From Methanoregula formicica SMSP (GTDB lineage: Archaea; Halobacteriota; Methanomicrobia; Methanomicrobiales; Methanospirillaceae), in contig NC_019943.1 in NCBI RefSeq assembly GCF_000327485.1, positions 1,364,001-1,428,000 of the forward strand: DNA of 64,000 nt. Direction: 5' to 3'. The position numbers were made by a program, and so were the translations under genes. Below are positions 17,436 to 26,999 of this stretch, one piece after another. Numbering within the stretch: the first letter of the stretch is position 1; every line of letters starts with the position of its first letter. The notes under the pieces are model-generated. The model was not told the DNA's origin and did not search any database. It was given only the letters and a program-made list of their open reading frames with translations.

Positions 17436-17579
17436 AAATATCCGGTGTGCAGAGATCATAACCAGACATCGGTGAATTTCAATCAAGACAGGTATAGTAT
17501 TAAAACTAAAGTGCGGATTCTGTTTTTAGCAACTACATCCCTTATCCAAGATCGTTCATGCCGGAAAAAAAGAGGCGAT

Positions 17580-19448
17580 CTAAAGGCCCAATGTTGACTT
17601 AACCTGTGCCTTAGTCATACCCCAAGTAATTTTTTTCCCAAACATCAGCTGGACGGCCTTCCAGTCAATGGAATTCGGCTCTATTGCGGAGTTGGCATTT
17701 GTGTAGAAGATACTATCCGTATATTTGTAGGTCTCACCAAGGAAACCCATCTTCGTGAGAGCACTGCGCACCAGCCACTTCTTCCGTGCAGCCCCGCTGA
17801 GATCGGAATTGACATACACCTTCTCGGTTGTGGTGATGATGTAGTATTTCCCGGTATCGGTATCCCGGAATTCATCTGTCCGGGAATTTGTGTCTACCTG
17901 AAGAAGCCCCTCCTCCGGAATAAAAAAGATGGGGATGTCGCCTTGTCCCTGGAGGTTTAAGTTGGTGGAGAGTTTTGTGGTTGCTGAATTCACGTTGAAA
18001 TCGTCTATGAATTCCTTAAGGTGCTGGACATCGCTGTCGGAATAAGACCCGGAAATGGAGAGGGATATTAAAGTCTTGTTTGATTTCTCCAGTTTACTGT
18101 TGTCCGGACCGAAGGCAATATCGAGCAGGTGATTGCCGATATCACTCGCGCTATAGACTTTGGCTGTCGGGGTGGCAGTCGGTTTTGCAGTAGTAGCAGC
18201 AGGTTTTGCCGTTGTTGCAGCGGGTTTCGCGGTCGTTGCAGCCGGCTTTGCCGTGGTCTTCGCAACGGTCACGTTTTTCTGGCCGGTACTTGTCGCATTG
18301 GTTGTGTTGCCGAAAGGCACCCAGTCGCCGGAAAGGAACATTGTCCCGGCAATGAAGAGCACAATGATCGCAAAACCGATGATAAGGGGGACGTACGGCT
18401 TCACCGCGCCAAAATCCGGGGACTTCACCGGTTCATCGGCAAGGGGATAGGCTTTGATCGGGGACTCCACCTGGGTCGATCCGTCCGCCGTGACAGCAAT
18501 ATCGAATGTTTTCCCCCCGTGCAGGACGGGCTTTCCCAAGGGTGATGAGACGGCAGGGGTAGGCCGGTCATCCCCTCCGGATCCCAGCGCCATGAGCAGG
18601 GCAGGATCGGCAAGTGTCGATGCTTCACGGGCAAGCCGTTCGCGCTGCCGGATAACTTCAGCCGAGACCTTCCTGAGCGGTTCTGTAATCGCATCCCAGC
18701 CGATATCCGCCTCCTGGTCGTATTTCAGTGCCTCCGGGGTCCGGTTCAGGAGGGACTCGAACTCCTCAAGCTCGCATTCCTCATAGCAGGCAGAAAGCGC
18801 AGCAAAGATCTCTTTTACCGCAACATCCTTGTTGAAATGCGCTACTACGGATGGAGCCACCAGCTGGACGATCTCCGCATCAAAGGCCGGTTCCGGGAAT
18901 TTCTGGCAAAACCGGGTGGCAATGAACGAGAGTTCCTTGAGAACCGACTGCCACTGGCGGTTCGTGCCCAGCCGTTTCCGGATCATTCCGGCAAGGGGCG
19001 TTGCAAGGGCCTCGATTAGGGTGCGGTCGACATCATATAACCCGACAGCTGCCGCATCCCGCATCTCTTCAATCACGTTCGAGAACGTGGCAAGGAGCAT
19101 TACGTAGTTGGGAACAATACCCTGCTTTTTGATGAGACGGTATATCTTTTCCAGGTCGTCAAGGAACGCGAGCAGGTCAAAACAGAGCCGGGCACGCGTG
19201 GCAACGGCGGCATCGCCCCCGGCCGCGCGCTCCTTCTCCACCTTGAGTTCATTGCATTTTTCGGTAAGGAACCGCAGGGCCGGGCGGAGGTCCTGCTCTT
19301 CCACGATGAGAATGCCTTTTGTGTAAAGTTCCAGGAAGGCATGGATTGCCTGCCGCCTCCCGGTATCGCGGACCTGGTAATATTTCAGGCAATAATCATG
19401 GTAGGTAGTATAATCAGATTCATTAAATTGGATCTGAATTTTTTCCAT
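17580..19448 (-). CDS. Membrane-anchored protein of unknown function with TTAKPAA linker
   Basis: This 622-residue protein is not a recognised family. Residues 1-350 are soluble, charged and helical. A single membrane segment follows (PLIIGFAIIVLFIAGTMFL, about 353-372). Next is a low-complexity linker of four TTAKPAA-type repeats. A C-terminal domain of about 190 residues (from YSASDIGNHLLDIAFG) ends the protein. Without a signal peptide, the large N-terminal part should be cytoplasmic and the C-terminal domain outside. It stands alone between the YdjM-like gene and the frameshifted secreted gene. Confidence 0.7.
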   Translation of the reverse strand: MEKIQIQFNESDYTTYHDYCLKYYQVRDTGRRQAIHAFLELYTKGILIVEEQDLRPALRFLTEKCNELKVEKERAAGGDAAVATRARLCFDLLAFLDDLEKIYRLIKKQGIVPNYVMLLATFSNVIEEMRDAAAVGLYDVDRTLIEALATPLAGMIRKRLGTNRQWQSVLKELSFIATRFCQKFPEPAFDAEIVQLVAPSVVAHFNKDVAVKEIFAALSACYEECELEEFESLLNRTPEALKYDQEADIGWDAITEPLRKVSAEVIRQRERLAREASTLADPALLMALGSGGDDRPTPAVSSPLGKPVLHGGKTFDIAVTADGSTQVESPIKAYPLADEPVKSPDFGAVKPYVPLIIGFAIIVLFIAGTMFLSGDWVPFGNTTNATSTGQKNVTVAKTTAKPAATTAKPAATTAKPAATTAKPTATPTAKVYSASDIGNHLLDIAFGPDNSKLEKSNKTLISLSISGSYSDSDVQHLKEFIDDFNVNSATTKLSTNLNLQGQGDIPIFFIPEEGLLQVDTNSRTDEFRDTDTGKYYIITTTEKVYVNSDLSGAARKKWLVRSALTKMGFLGETYKYTDSIFYTNANSAIEPNSIDWKAVQLMFGKKITWGMTKAQVKSTLGL

Positions 19449-19601
19449 CAGATATAATCCGTAATTCTGGTATTCAACTGTTTTGGTATACTCGTGGAGA
19501 GGATCTCTGTCGTTAATTGGTCGTTCCCGGAATAAATTTTCCGCAAAAAAGCGTGAAGAGGTGTATGACCGGGTGATGGAAAAAATGGAAGGCGGGAATG
19601 C

Positions 19602-20116
19602 TCAGTGCCCGGAGCGGGCAGGGGTGTGCGTGATGGCGGGGAGCTTTGCCTGGCTGGTAAATGTCTCACCATACCCGTCCGGGAAGGTCACCCGGCTGAT
19701 ATGAGGGGAGAAGTCCGGGTTCATGAGCCGGGCAAACCAGTATTGGTTCAGGATTTTATCCGCATTCCGGAACAACAGGGCCGGTATCTTCATCGTGATA
19801 CCATCATCTCCCGCAGATCGCGATGCAAAGCCCGAAACGGTGAGCTGGACAAAAGTGGGAGAGACGGCATTGACCGTTGCCTCCCGGTTGTACTCCGAAC
19901 AGGCGGCTTCAGCCAGTCTGGCACCAGGGTCCATGATAGTGGTAAAGACAATCACTTTCTCCTAACCAGGAACGTTCATGCTCGAACGTGATGACGGTAT
20001 CGACATTGTCAGGGACCGTGATATCAAGGGTTTTGCCGGAATGCCTGCACCGGGCAGGCAAGTGCCAGGAGCACAAGGAAAATAACCCCGGCAAAGAGGA
20101 GTAATCTGTCTGGCAT
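19602..20116 (-). pseudogene. Secreted-protein gene disrupted by two frameshifts
   Basis: On the minus strand an ATG at 20116 opens a clear signal peptide (MPDRLLLFAGVIFLVLLALA, then CPVQA) but stops after about 30 codons. A second frame continues at once (GKTLDITVPDNVDTVITFEH) and ends near 19910. A third frame carries the rest (VIVFTTIMDPGARLAEA and on to 19602). Joined, they give one exported protein of about 170 residues. Two shifts make it a pseudogene unless the sequence has errors. I do not recognise the family. Confidence 0.6.
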
Positions 20117-20265
20117 ACCTGTCAGCAGGGGGGGTAATATCCGCTCTCCGTAAATACGGTCTCCCGGATAAGGGCAGGATTCGCCTTCCCGTCCCCATGG
20201 CAGACGTATCTTTCGCCAGGATTTTTATTCATGATATTCATGCCCTTGTACAGACAAGATCATAT

Positions 20266-20285
20266 TGAAACCTGCATATAAAAAG
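20266..20285 (+). promoter_or_regulatory. BRE/TATA promoter of the MoxR-DUF58 operon
   Basis: TGAAACCTGCATATAAAA combines a purine-rich BRE-like element with a strong archaeal TATA box. It is 45 to 65 bases before the first ATG of the operon (20330). This leaves room for a short leader. No start site has been mapped. Confidence 0.55.
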
Positions 20286-20329
20286 AAAATTACCTATATC
20301 CCAATATCCAAAAAGATGATCGGAAACCC

Positions 20330-20590
20330 ATGAAGAAAAAGGATCTCGCCATCATCGTCGTCACGGTCTGGCTTATCGTTATCACGGTATTCATGCTCCT
20401 TGCCGCACGGATTGACCTTGAGATCTTTTTTGTTCTCTGGCTGATCGGCCTCCTCGTGATTGTCGAACTGATGGATACACGGTTTACCCTGCCACCGTAC
20501 ATGCGGTACCTCAAGTACGTGGTTGCTGCAGGTATCCTTCTCTTCGGGGGCATTGTTGCAATAAAAGTCATGGAGATCCTTGCACGATGA
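20330..20590 (+). CDS. Small three-helix membrane protein, first gene of the MoxR operon
   Basis: The 86-residue protein has three membrane segments (near 6-25, 30-47 and 61-80) and few charged residues between them. I recognise no family. It overlaps the next gene by four bases (ATGA) and follows a good TATA box. The tight coupling suggests a role in the membrane complex encoded by the operon. Confidence 0.75.
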   Translation: MKKKDLAIIVVTVWLIVITVFMLLAARIDLEIFFVLWLIGLLVIVELMDTRFTLPPYMRYLKYVVAAGILLFGGIVAIKVMEILAR

Positions 20591-22398
20591 ATGTAAAGAT
20601 CCGGTACGCGGTTTTTTTCCTGCTCGTGATCGCGATACTCGCAGCCCTCGTCCTGACTATTCCCGCTCCCCTGCTGTACTCGCTTGAAGAGGACTCCTTC
20701 CCGTCCCCGTTCCATAAGAATACCGATGTCCTGAAACTGCAGGCAACCAACAGCACGGACGATATCGTACCGGAAATCCAGGAATTTGTCGATTTTACCG
20801 GGCCGCTATCGCTCTCCATCCGGGTCCACGACATCGAACAGGCGCGACGGGACTTCGAGCGGTTCCAGAACAGCCACGGTTCATTAAAGAACCTGATCGT
20901 GAAACTGGACATGAACGAGAGCGAGATCCAGGAACTGGAGAGAAACACGGCCATGCAGAAGGAGATCCTGGATTCCCTTCTCAATACAACCATCTCCTTA
21001 GACGAGCTCCAGGTGATGGAGATCCAGTACCACAGCGAGAACAACCAGGATATGCTCACCACGATCCGTCTCCGGGGAGAAGAACTGCGGAAGAAAGTCC
21101 GCGGCATGGGTGCACGGTACCGCAATGCAACGGAACGCGTGGCTGACAGCGGCCGGAAACTCGGTATCAACACGACGAAGAACCAGGAGAGCCAGGTTGT
21201 TGTCGACCAGATCATCGAGCAGATCGAGAACCCGGAGGCCGAGACGCTGCTCCGGGTCGATACCTCGCTCGTCCCGGGTGACGACCGCATCTCTCTCTTC
21301 CTCCGCCCGGAAACAGGAAAATACCGCGAAGTGATCGAGTACATGGGGATCTCGCTCTCGCTCCAGGGAAATGTCACGCGCCGTGAAGGAGGAAAACAGA
21401 TTATCCTGTACATGGATGACGTCCCGTTCTCCACCCTCACAACGGACAGTTTCGGGTATTACAACACAAAGATCCCGATTGAACGCACACTCTCGGGGAC
21501 CCATACTGTTTATTCCCGCTCTCCCACGTCGCGTTCCGTGAACCGGACACTGACGGTGGAGCAGGTAGCATCCGCGACAAACCTCTCGGTGAGCCGGACC
21601 AATAAGACCACGACCGTCAACTGTTCCGGCGCGGTCATGGCCAATTACCCGGTCCGTTCCGCCTCTGTCGAGCTGGTCTGGGACGAGACACACGTGCTGG
21701 TCACCAAGACTGACAGCCGGGGATGGTTCATGAAAGAGATCGATCTTCCTCCGGGAAGACACACGATCCTTGCACGGTTCAATGGAGCAGGATACCCCAT
21801 CGACCCGTCGGCAAGCGATCTACAGGTGATTGAGATCTCGCTCATCCCAAAGACCGGTGATGAGCTGGAACTCTGGGACATCCTCCTCGTCATCTTTGCC
21901 ATTGTAATCGTTGCGGGTTTTGTCAAAGCTGCCCTGTATTACATCCAGCGGATGACGCGTAAGATCGAGGCCCGTGCAGAAAAGACTGATGGGATTTTGG
22001 TAAATTCCGGTGTCAGCGCTTCAGCAGAGGATTTGGGAGGCGATTTGCCAGCCCAGCCTGCCGATACCAGCGAACTGATGGACCCCGACAATGAAACACT
22101 CATCTCGTATTACACCCGCCTCCTGCAGGAAAAAGGGCTGAAGGCTGCATCCTGGCGTGTGTACCAGCAGCTGGCTGCACGGGTAGCGCGTGACCAGGAG
22201 ATCCGCCGCCACCGCACGCTGACAGCACGCGAGATCTCCCGCGGCTGCAAAGGCAAACCGTACTGTCGCCCGTTCGCCCGGTTCATTGCCGTATATGAAC
22301 GTATCCGGTATGGCGGGATCGTTTCGGTCAGGGACCAGACCGTCTTCGAGACGGCCCTGCATACTACGGACGAACAGATGGAGGGTGATGGCCATTAG
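20587..22398 (+). CDS. Large two-span membrane protein with DUF4129-like cytoplasmic tail
   Basis: The 603-residue protein has an N-terminal membrane segment (7-28) and a long outer region. That region contains a coiled-coil-like stretch (about 90-210) and beta-rich Ig-like repeats (about 250-410). A second membrane segment follows (about 428-455). The cytoplasmic tail (SYYTRLLQEKGLKAASWRVYQ, in part, and LTAREISRGC) resembles DUF4129 tails that accompany DUF58 and MoxR genes. Its exact function is unknown. It overlaps the genes on both sides, by 4 and 11 bases. Confidence 0.7.
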   Translation: MNVKIRYAVFFLLVIAILAALVLTIPAPLLYSLEEDSFPSPFHKNTDVLKLQATNSTDDIVPEIQEFVDFTGPLSLSIRVHDIEQARRDFERFQNSHGSLKNLIVKLDMNESEIQELERNTAMQKEILDSLLNTTISLDELQVMEIQYHSENNQDMLTTIRLRGEELRKKVRGMGARYRNATERVADSGRKLGINTTKNQESQVVVDQIIEQIENPEAETLLRVDTSLVPGDDRISLFLRPETGKYREVIEYMGISLSLQGNVTRREGGKQIILYMDDVPFSTLTTDSFGYYNTKIPIERTLSGTHTVYSRSPTSRSVNRTLTVEQVASATNLSVSRTNKTTTVNCSGAVMANYPVRSASVELVWDETHVLVTKTDSRGWFMKEIDLPPGRHTILARFNGAGYPIDPSASDLQVIEISLIPKTGDELELWDILLVIFAIVIVAGFVKAALYYIQRMTRKIEARAEKTDGILVNSGVSASAEDLGGDLPAQPADTSELMDPDNETLISYYTRLLQEKGLKAASWRVYQQLAARVARDQEIRRHRTLTAREISRGCKGKPYCRPFARFIAVYERIRYGGIVSVRDQTVFETALHTTDEQMEGDGH

Positions 22399-23272
22399 GT
22401 ATGCTTCATGGATAGCCGGGGGCGTCTTTGTTGCGGCCCTTGTCCTCCTCTTCCTGCACCTCTCGGCCAATGACATGGAGTTCTCGCGGTACAATACCGG
22501 CTGGAACGGGACATCTGCATTCTTCTCCGACCTTGGCCGCGACAGGACAATTGAGGTCTTCGACCCGGGAGTCCTTGACAAGCAGCCGGGAAACGCGACA
22601 CTCCTGATCCTTGCGCCGCACCGCAGTCCAACCGAACGGGAGATTGCCGGGTACAAGGCATTCCTTGCCGGAGGGCACACCATCATCCTTGCCGATGACT
22701 TCGGTGCCGGCAATGAAATCCTGGCAGGGATCGGCAGCAGGGTAACGATCACTCCCGTGAACATCTCCAGCCTCGACCGCCAGTATGCTGACCCGTACCT
22801 GATCATCGCGTACCGTACGCAGGAAACGGGACCCTTTGTCATGCCATCGGAGATAACACTGAACGGTGCGGCGTTACTGGAGGGCGGATCGCCGCTCGTG
22901 CTTACATCGGTCATGAGCTGGGCTGACCGGAACGCAAACAACCGGCTCAATGCCGGTGAAGAGATGGGCACCCTGCCGGTGATGGTCCAGGAATCCATCG
23001 GGCCCGGCAGGCTCGTTGTCCTGTCCGATCCCAGCATTTTCGTCAACACGATGTATCTCCAGCCGGAGAACGCAAACAACCGTGCGCTTATTGACAACCT
23101 GACCACACAGGACAGCTTCCTTCTTATTGACCAGATGAATTCCCGCACCGCGGACGCGAAAGGATTAAGCGGGATTCTTCATGTAGTAAGAAATACAGTA
23201 ATTATAGAAATTCTCATATTCTGCCTGCTGATCCTGGGCATAGCGTGGGCCTGGAGAAAGAAGGCTGTTTAG
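22388..23272 (+). CDS. DUF4350-domain membrane protein
   Basis: This 294-residue protein has one membrane helix at each end and a glutamine-amidotransferase-like alpha/beta domain between them, with YNTGWNGTSAFF and LILAPHRSPTE as family landmarks of DUF4350. Such proteins travel with MoxR and DUF58 genes. The ATG at 22388 (MAIRYASW) lies inside the end of the previous gene, giving an 11-base overlap; the longer frame from 22286 has no family support. The sensing or structural role is not known. Confidence 0.75.
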   Translation: MAIRYASWIAGGVFVAALVLLFLHLSANDMEFSRYNTGWNGTSAFFSDLGRDRTIEVFDPGVLDKQPGNATLLILAPHRSPTEREIAGYKAFLAGGHTIILADDFGAGNEILAGIGSRVTITPVNISSLDRQYADPYLIIAYRTQETGPFVMPSEITLNGAALLEGGSPLVLTSVMSWADRNANNRLNAGEEMGTLPVMVQESIGPGRLVVLSDPSIFVNTMYLQPENANNRALIDNLTTQDSFLLIDQMNSRTADAKGLSGILHVVRNTVIIEILIFCLLILGIAWAWRKKAV

Positions 23273-23280
23273 GTGAAAGG

Positions 23281-24390
23281 ATGGACCACAGTAATCTTGA
23301 GAAAAAAATTGTCGATATGTCCCGGAAAACCGGGCGGGAAGGCACCAGCAGACACGCCGGGATCGCACCGGCCGGCAACGATTCAGAAAGCGTGGGAAAA
23401 GAAACATCCGGGCGGCTTCCCCTTCCGGAACTGAAAAAAGAAGTCGAGGAGATCTCCGGTCTTGCCGCCCTCATCAACGAGCGGCTGAACGAGTTCGTTG
23501 TCGGGAACCATGAGGTCATCGACCTGATCCTTCTTGCCCTCTTAAACGAAGGGCATATCCTGGTAGAGGGGGTGCCGGGAACCGCCAAGACCACGATTGC
23601 AAAATCCATCGCCCTCCTGACCGGCTGCAGCTTCAACCGTATCCAGGGGGCCATCGATCTCCAGCCCGCGGATATGCTTGGTGTGAGGATCTACGACCAG
23701 TACAAGAAGGAGTTTGTCCTCCGGAAGGGACCGGTCTTCACCAACATCCTCCTTGCCGATGAGATCAACCGTATCAACCCGAAATCGCAGAGCGCATTTA
23801 TCGAGGCAATGAGCGAGCGCCAGGTCACGCTGGACGGGATCACCATGCCGATGCAGTCGCCGTTCTGTGTCATTGCAACGCAGAACCCCCATGAATTCGA
23901 GGGGACATTTCCGCTCATCGAAGTCCAGCGCGACCGGTTCATGTTCTCCATACGTTCCGATTACTTAAACCCGGATGAAGAACTCAGCATCATCCGGCGC
24001 GCCAATGAGGGCATGCTCCAGTGGGAGACCTATTCCCAGTCTCTTTCACCCATCCTCACCCCCGGCGCCCTCAAACATTACATCCAGGTAATCCGCCAGG
24101 TCTCTATCGAAGAACCAGTCCTCCAGTACATCCGCGACCTTGTGATCGCAACGCGGACGCATCCCGACATCGAACTCGGTGGATCGTCCCGTGCCTCTCT
24201 TGCCCTGGTCAGTGGCGGCAAAGCGCTCGCTGCCCTGAACAACCGCACCTATGTCATCCCCGACGATATCAAGCAGGTGTCACGGGCGGCACTCACGCAC
24301 CGGATCATCTTGTCGCGCGACGCGGAAGTGGAAGGGGTCACACGGGGACAGGTGCTTGAAGAAATCCTCTCCAAAGTCGAGGTGCTCTGA
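23281..24390 (+). CDS. MoxR-family AAA+ ATPase
   Basis: The 369-residue protein has the MoxR order of motifs: Walker A GVPGTAKTT (about 98-106), Walker B LLADEINRINPK, sensor region FCVIATQNP and the arginine-finger and lid segments. MoxR ATPases act as chaperones that remodel or activate partner proteins, usually encoded beside a DUF58 protein as here. The ATG at 23281 follows a GGTGAAAGG ribosome-binding site. The first 60 residues before the AAA core are charged and variable. Confidence 0.9.
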   Translation: MDHSNLEKKIVDMSRKTGREGTSRHAGIAPAGNDSESVGKETSGRLPLPELKKEVEEISGLAALINERLNEFVVGNHEVIDLILLALLNEGHILVEGVPGTAKTTIAKSIALLTGCSFNRIQGAIDLQPADMLGVRIYDQYKKEFVLRKGPVFTNILLADEINRINPKSQSAFIEAMSERQVTLDGITMPMQSPFCVIATQNPHEFEGTFPLIEVQRDRFMFSIRSDYLNPDEELSIIRRANEGMLQWETYSQSLSPILTPGALKHYIQVIRQVSIEEPVLQYIRDLVIATRTHPDIELGGSSRASLALVSGGKALAALNNRTYVIPDDIKQVSRAALTHRIILSRDAEVEGVTRGQVLEEILSKVEVL

Positions 24391-24393
24391 GTT

Positions 24394-25707
24394 TTGCAGC
24401 TGAGACGGTGCACACAGGGGATCTGTCTTGTCAACCTCCTCTTAATTTCCGGAGCACTGGCACTCGATGACCCCGTGCTCCTCCTCGCCGGGAGTACGCT
24501 TGCCATTGCGGTTCTCGGGCAGTATCTCGTTTTCGACAGCGAAGTCCGGAAGATTGCGTCCTCCGTCCAGTGCCGGCGGACACTGGGCCGGAATATGGTC
24601 CGCCGGGGCACCTCGCTTATGGTAACAACCCGGATCACGCTCCGCGGCATGCCGCGTGTCCATGTCATCATCGAAGAACTCCCTCCTCATAAGACACTCC
24701 TCATGGATGGTGAGACAATAATCGATACCGTGTCTGGCAGTCCCGAGCAGACATACCTGTGCCGCTACCGGATCATTCCCCTTATCCACGGGGATCTCCG
24801 GTTTTCCGGAATTTCCCTCACGTTCAGGAATCTCTTTTTTTCTGAAACGCTGCGATTATCCCGGCAGACGGAGACGGGCCCGGTCCTCTCGGTCCTGCCG
24901 GCAGGGCTTTTTCAGGCACCCTCATCGGATTCCCTGGAAGGGACACGGGACAACCGGAAGGCAAGCATCCTCTCAACCGTTGACGTCCACTCGCTCCGGG
25001 AATACCAGCCCGGCGATGACCTGCGCCACGTGGACTGGAAGATCTCGGCCAAGTACAACAAAATGTTTATCCGGAAATACAGCACCCCGACAAGCTTTCC
25101 CCCGCTTCTCATTGTCGACCTCCCCTGGTGCGGGGCGCCCTACTCAGAAAAGGCATTCGCAAAGATGATCTCCGAGGTTACCGGGATGGTGACCGATACC
25201 CTGCAGTCCTTCCAGCATATCTCCATCCTCTTCATCTCCGGCCCAAATATCATTCACCTCATCCGCGAGGAGAAGAACCCGGCACACTGCCTTGCAGAAC
25301 TCAAAGAGTGGATGCACCCGGCCGAACGCTCCGTCCACTTCTACCGCATGCCGGATCGGAACGATCTCAGGAGCATGATCCGGCACTGCGAGAATGCCGG
25401 GGCACAGGCACGGGATCCGCGGATCCGGACGGCTCTTGAAACCCTGAAGGAGCGGTATACCGGAATCCTGTATTGCCAGCGGAACCCGGCCTTTGCCGGG
25501 CAGGTCACCCGGACACTCTCGCAGCTGCTCCTGAATAACGCATATCTCTTCACGCTCGGCTGCGGGGACACAAGCCATATCCGGCATGTGGTCAGGCCCC
25601 TCCGGACCTGCCAGATCCAAGTGACGGTCCGGGTCGTTGAGGAAGTACGGGAAGGAAGACCTGTCCGGCGGGATACCTTTTCAGCAGCCCGCGGGGTGGG
25701 TGCATGA
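24394..25707 (+). CDS. DUF58-domain protein, MoxR partner
   Basis: The 437-residue protein has a membrane-embedded N-terminus (about residues 10-45). It also has the DUF58 signature SLREYQPGDDLRHVDWK around residues 200-220, followed by a von Willebrand A-like fold. DUF58 proteins work with MoxR ATPases, probably in assembly of surface or periplasmic proteins. The likely start is TTG at 24394, three bases after the moxR stop. It overlaps the next gene by four bases. Confidence 0.85.
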   Translation: MQLRRCTQGICLVNLLLISGALALDDPVLLLAGSTLAIAVLGQYLVFDSEVRKIASSVQCRRTLGRNMVRRGTSLMVTTRITLRGMPRVHVIIEELPPHKTLLMDGETIIDTVSGSPEQTYLCRYRIIPLIHGDLRFSGISLTFRNLFFSETLRLSRQTETGPVLSVLPAGLFQAPSSDSLEGTRDNRKASILSTVDVHSLREYQPGDDLRHVDWKISAKYNKMFIRKYSTPTSFPPLLIVDLPWCGAPYSEKAFAKMISEVTGMVTDTLQSFQHISILFISGPNIIHLIREEKNPAHCLAELKEWMHPAERSVHFYRMPDRNDLRSMIRHCENAGAQARDPRIRTALETLKERYTGILYCQRNPAFAGQVTRTLSQLLLNNAYLFTLGCGDTSHIRHVVRPLRTCQIQVTVRVVEEVREGRPVRRDTFSAARGVGA

Positions 25708-26177
25708 ACACATTCCTGCCGGAATTCCGGTTCCTTGTGCCCCTTGCAGCAGGGATTATCGCAATAACCGCATACGTACGACCAGAGATCTGGTACCCTG
25801 CCCCGGCCCTTCTCCTAGCATTCCTTGGCATCTACGCAGTTTCCCGCAGCTGGCCGGACCGGGGATTCTATCTTGTCTGCTCCGGCGTGCTCCTCATCAC
25901 AGCAGCGGGCGCCATGAACCTCTGGGCCGGGCTCTTTACCGTATGGATGGTAGCCGGTACTGTCTGTTCCTCGCATGGCATTCTCAAGAATACACCGGAC
26001 TTCCACTCCTTCCTCTGTTTCTGCGGAATCACCACCGCCGTTGCGCTGCTTGTTAAATTCTCGAACCATGTAGTACTTCCGTTATCTGTCCTTACGGCTG
26101 GTTTTCTCATCGTTCTCCTTGTCCAGTCCGTGCGCATATACCAGTTCAAAAAACAGTATTCCGGTGGTGTATCATGA
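25704..26177 (+). CDS. Small integral membrane protein of the MoxR operon
   Basis: The 157-residue protein has about five membrane segments and no other recognised feature. It overlaps both neighbours by four bases (ATGA on each side), so it is translated with DUF58 and the next gene. It may be the membrane platform of the MoxR/DUF58 machinery; this is inferred from position only. Confidence 0.7.
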   Translation: MNTFLPEFRFLVPLAAGIIAITAYVRPEIWYPAPALLLAFLGIYAVSRSWPDRGFYLVCSGVLLITAAGAMNLWAGLFTVWMVAGTVCSSHGILKNTPDFHSFLCFCGITTAVALLVKFSNHVVLPLSVLTAGFLIVLLVQSVRIYQFKKQYSGGVS

Positions 26178-26953
26178 TCACGTTCGCAACGATCAATCCA
26201 CGCTACAAGGCAGCCCTTGCACTCGTAATCCTGGCCGCTGTCCTTGTGGCAACGGCCATCCTGACCAACCGTGGCGACTTCACGAGCGCAGCCCTTGTCA
26301 TTGCAGCCCTGGCCTGCATCCTGACAGGAATCTTCTTTGTCACGCTCTCCGCAAGCGACCCTCTTGATCTCCGCTATCTCAGTCTCCTGCCGGTCCAGGG
26401 CAGCATCAGCATGGCCCGCATCTGTGCAGATCTCGGGGCCCAGGGAAACGCCCATCTTATTCCCGGGGGCAGGGATGGCAGGGACCATCCCATGCTGCTG
26501 GTCCCGGCAGCGGAATACACCGGTATGCCGCTCCTCACCGAACCGTTCGTGGCAGGGCAGGACATGGCAGGAATCCTCGTGGAGCCTGCCAGTGCCCCCC
26601 TTCTCCGGCTGCTCAGGACACAACAGCACCTTGCGATTCCCCGTGACCCGGCCGGCCTGAACAACCTGGTCAGGGAACTTGGCGTAGACGTTCTTGAGGT
26701 GGCTGTGCAGATCAGTTCATCGGAAGAATCCGGGGTTATCACCATTGTCATGGAGGATTACCGGCTCATTGACGGGTGCCGTGCCATGGTTGCAGAATCT
26801 CCCAAGTGCTGTATCACGAGCCCCTGCCCGGTCTGCAGTCTCTTTGCATCGGTCTGTGCCGAAAGCACCGGAAAGGTTGTGCGTGTTGAACGGTGTTCTC
26901 CCGATATGAAAAAACCGGATGTGACGGCAATCTTCACGGTGCTGAACGAATAA
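26174..26953 (+). CDS. Two-helix membrane protein with C-terminal Cys cluster
   Basis: The 259-residue protein starts with two membrane helices (about 13-29 and 36-57). A globular domain with a cysteine cluster near its end follows (CCITSPCPVCSLFASVC). Five closely spaced cysteines could bind a metal or form disulfides. I do not recognise the family. It is the last gene of the seven-gene operon; the next gene is convergent. Confidence 0.65.
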   Translation: MITFATINPRYKAALALVILAAVLVATAILTNRGDFTSAALVIAALACILTGIFFVTLSASDPLDLRYLSLLPVQGSISMARICADLGAQGNAHLIPGGRDGRDHPMLLVPAAEYTGMPLLTEPFVAGQDMAGILVEPASAPLLRLLRTQQHLAIPRDPAGLNNLVRELGVDVLEVAVQISSSEESGVITIVMEDYRLIDGCRAMVAESPKCCITSPCPVCSLFASVCAESTGKVVRVERCSPDMKKPDVTAIFTVLNE

Positions 26954-26999
26954 CCAGAAATCACCGGTTTTCCGGTAGTTCCGGTCGGGCCGGCACAGG

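Noticed and set aside
18160-18450. Plus-strand frame with striking AVVAAGFAVVAAGF repeats.
   Set aside because: The repeat is the reverse of the TTAKPAA linker of the minus-strand gene, so it reflects that coding sequence.
20568-21440. A 290-codon minus-strand frame opposite the large membrane protein of the MoxR operon.
   Set aside because: Serine- and arginine-rich composition typical of an antisense shadow; the plus-strand gene is coupled to its neighbours.
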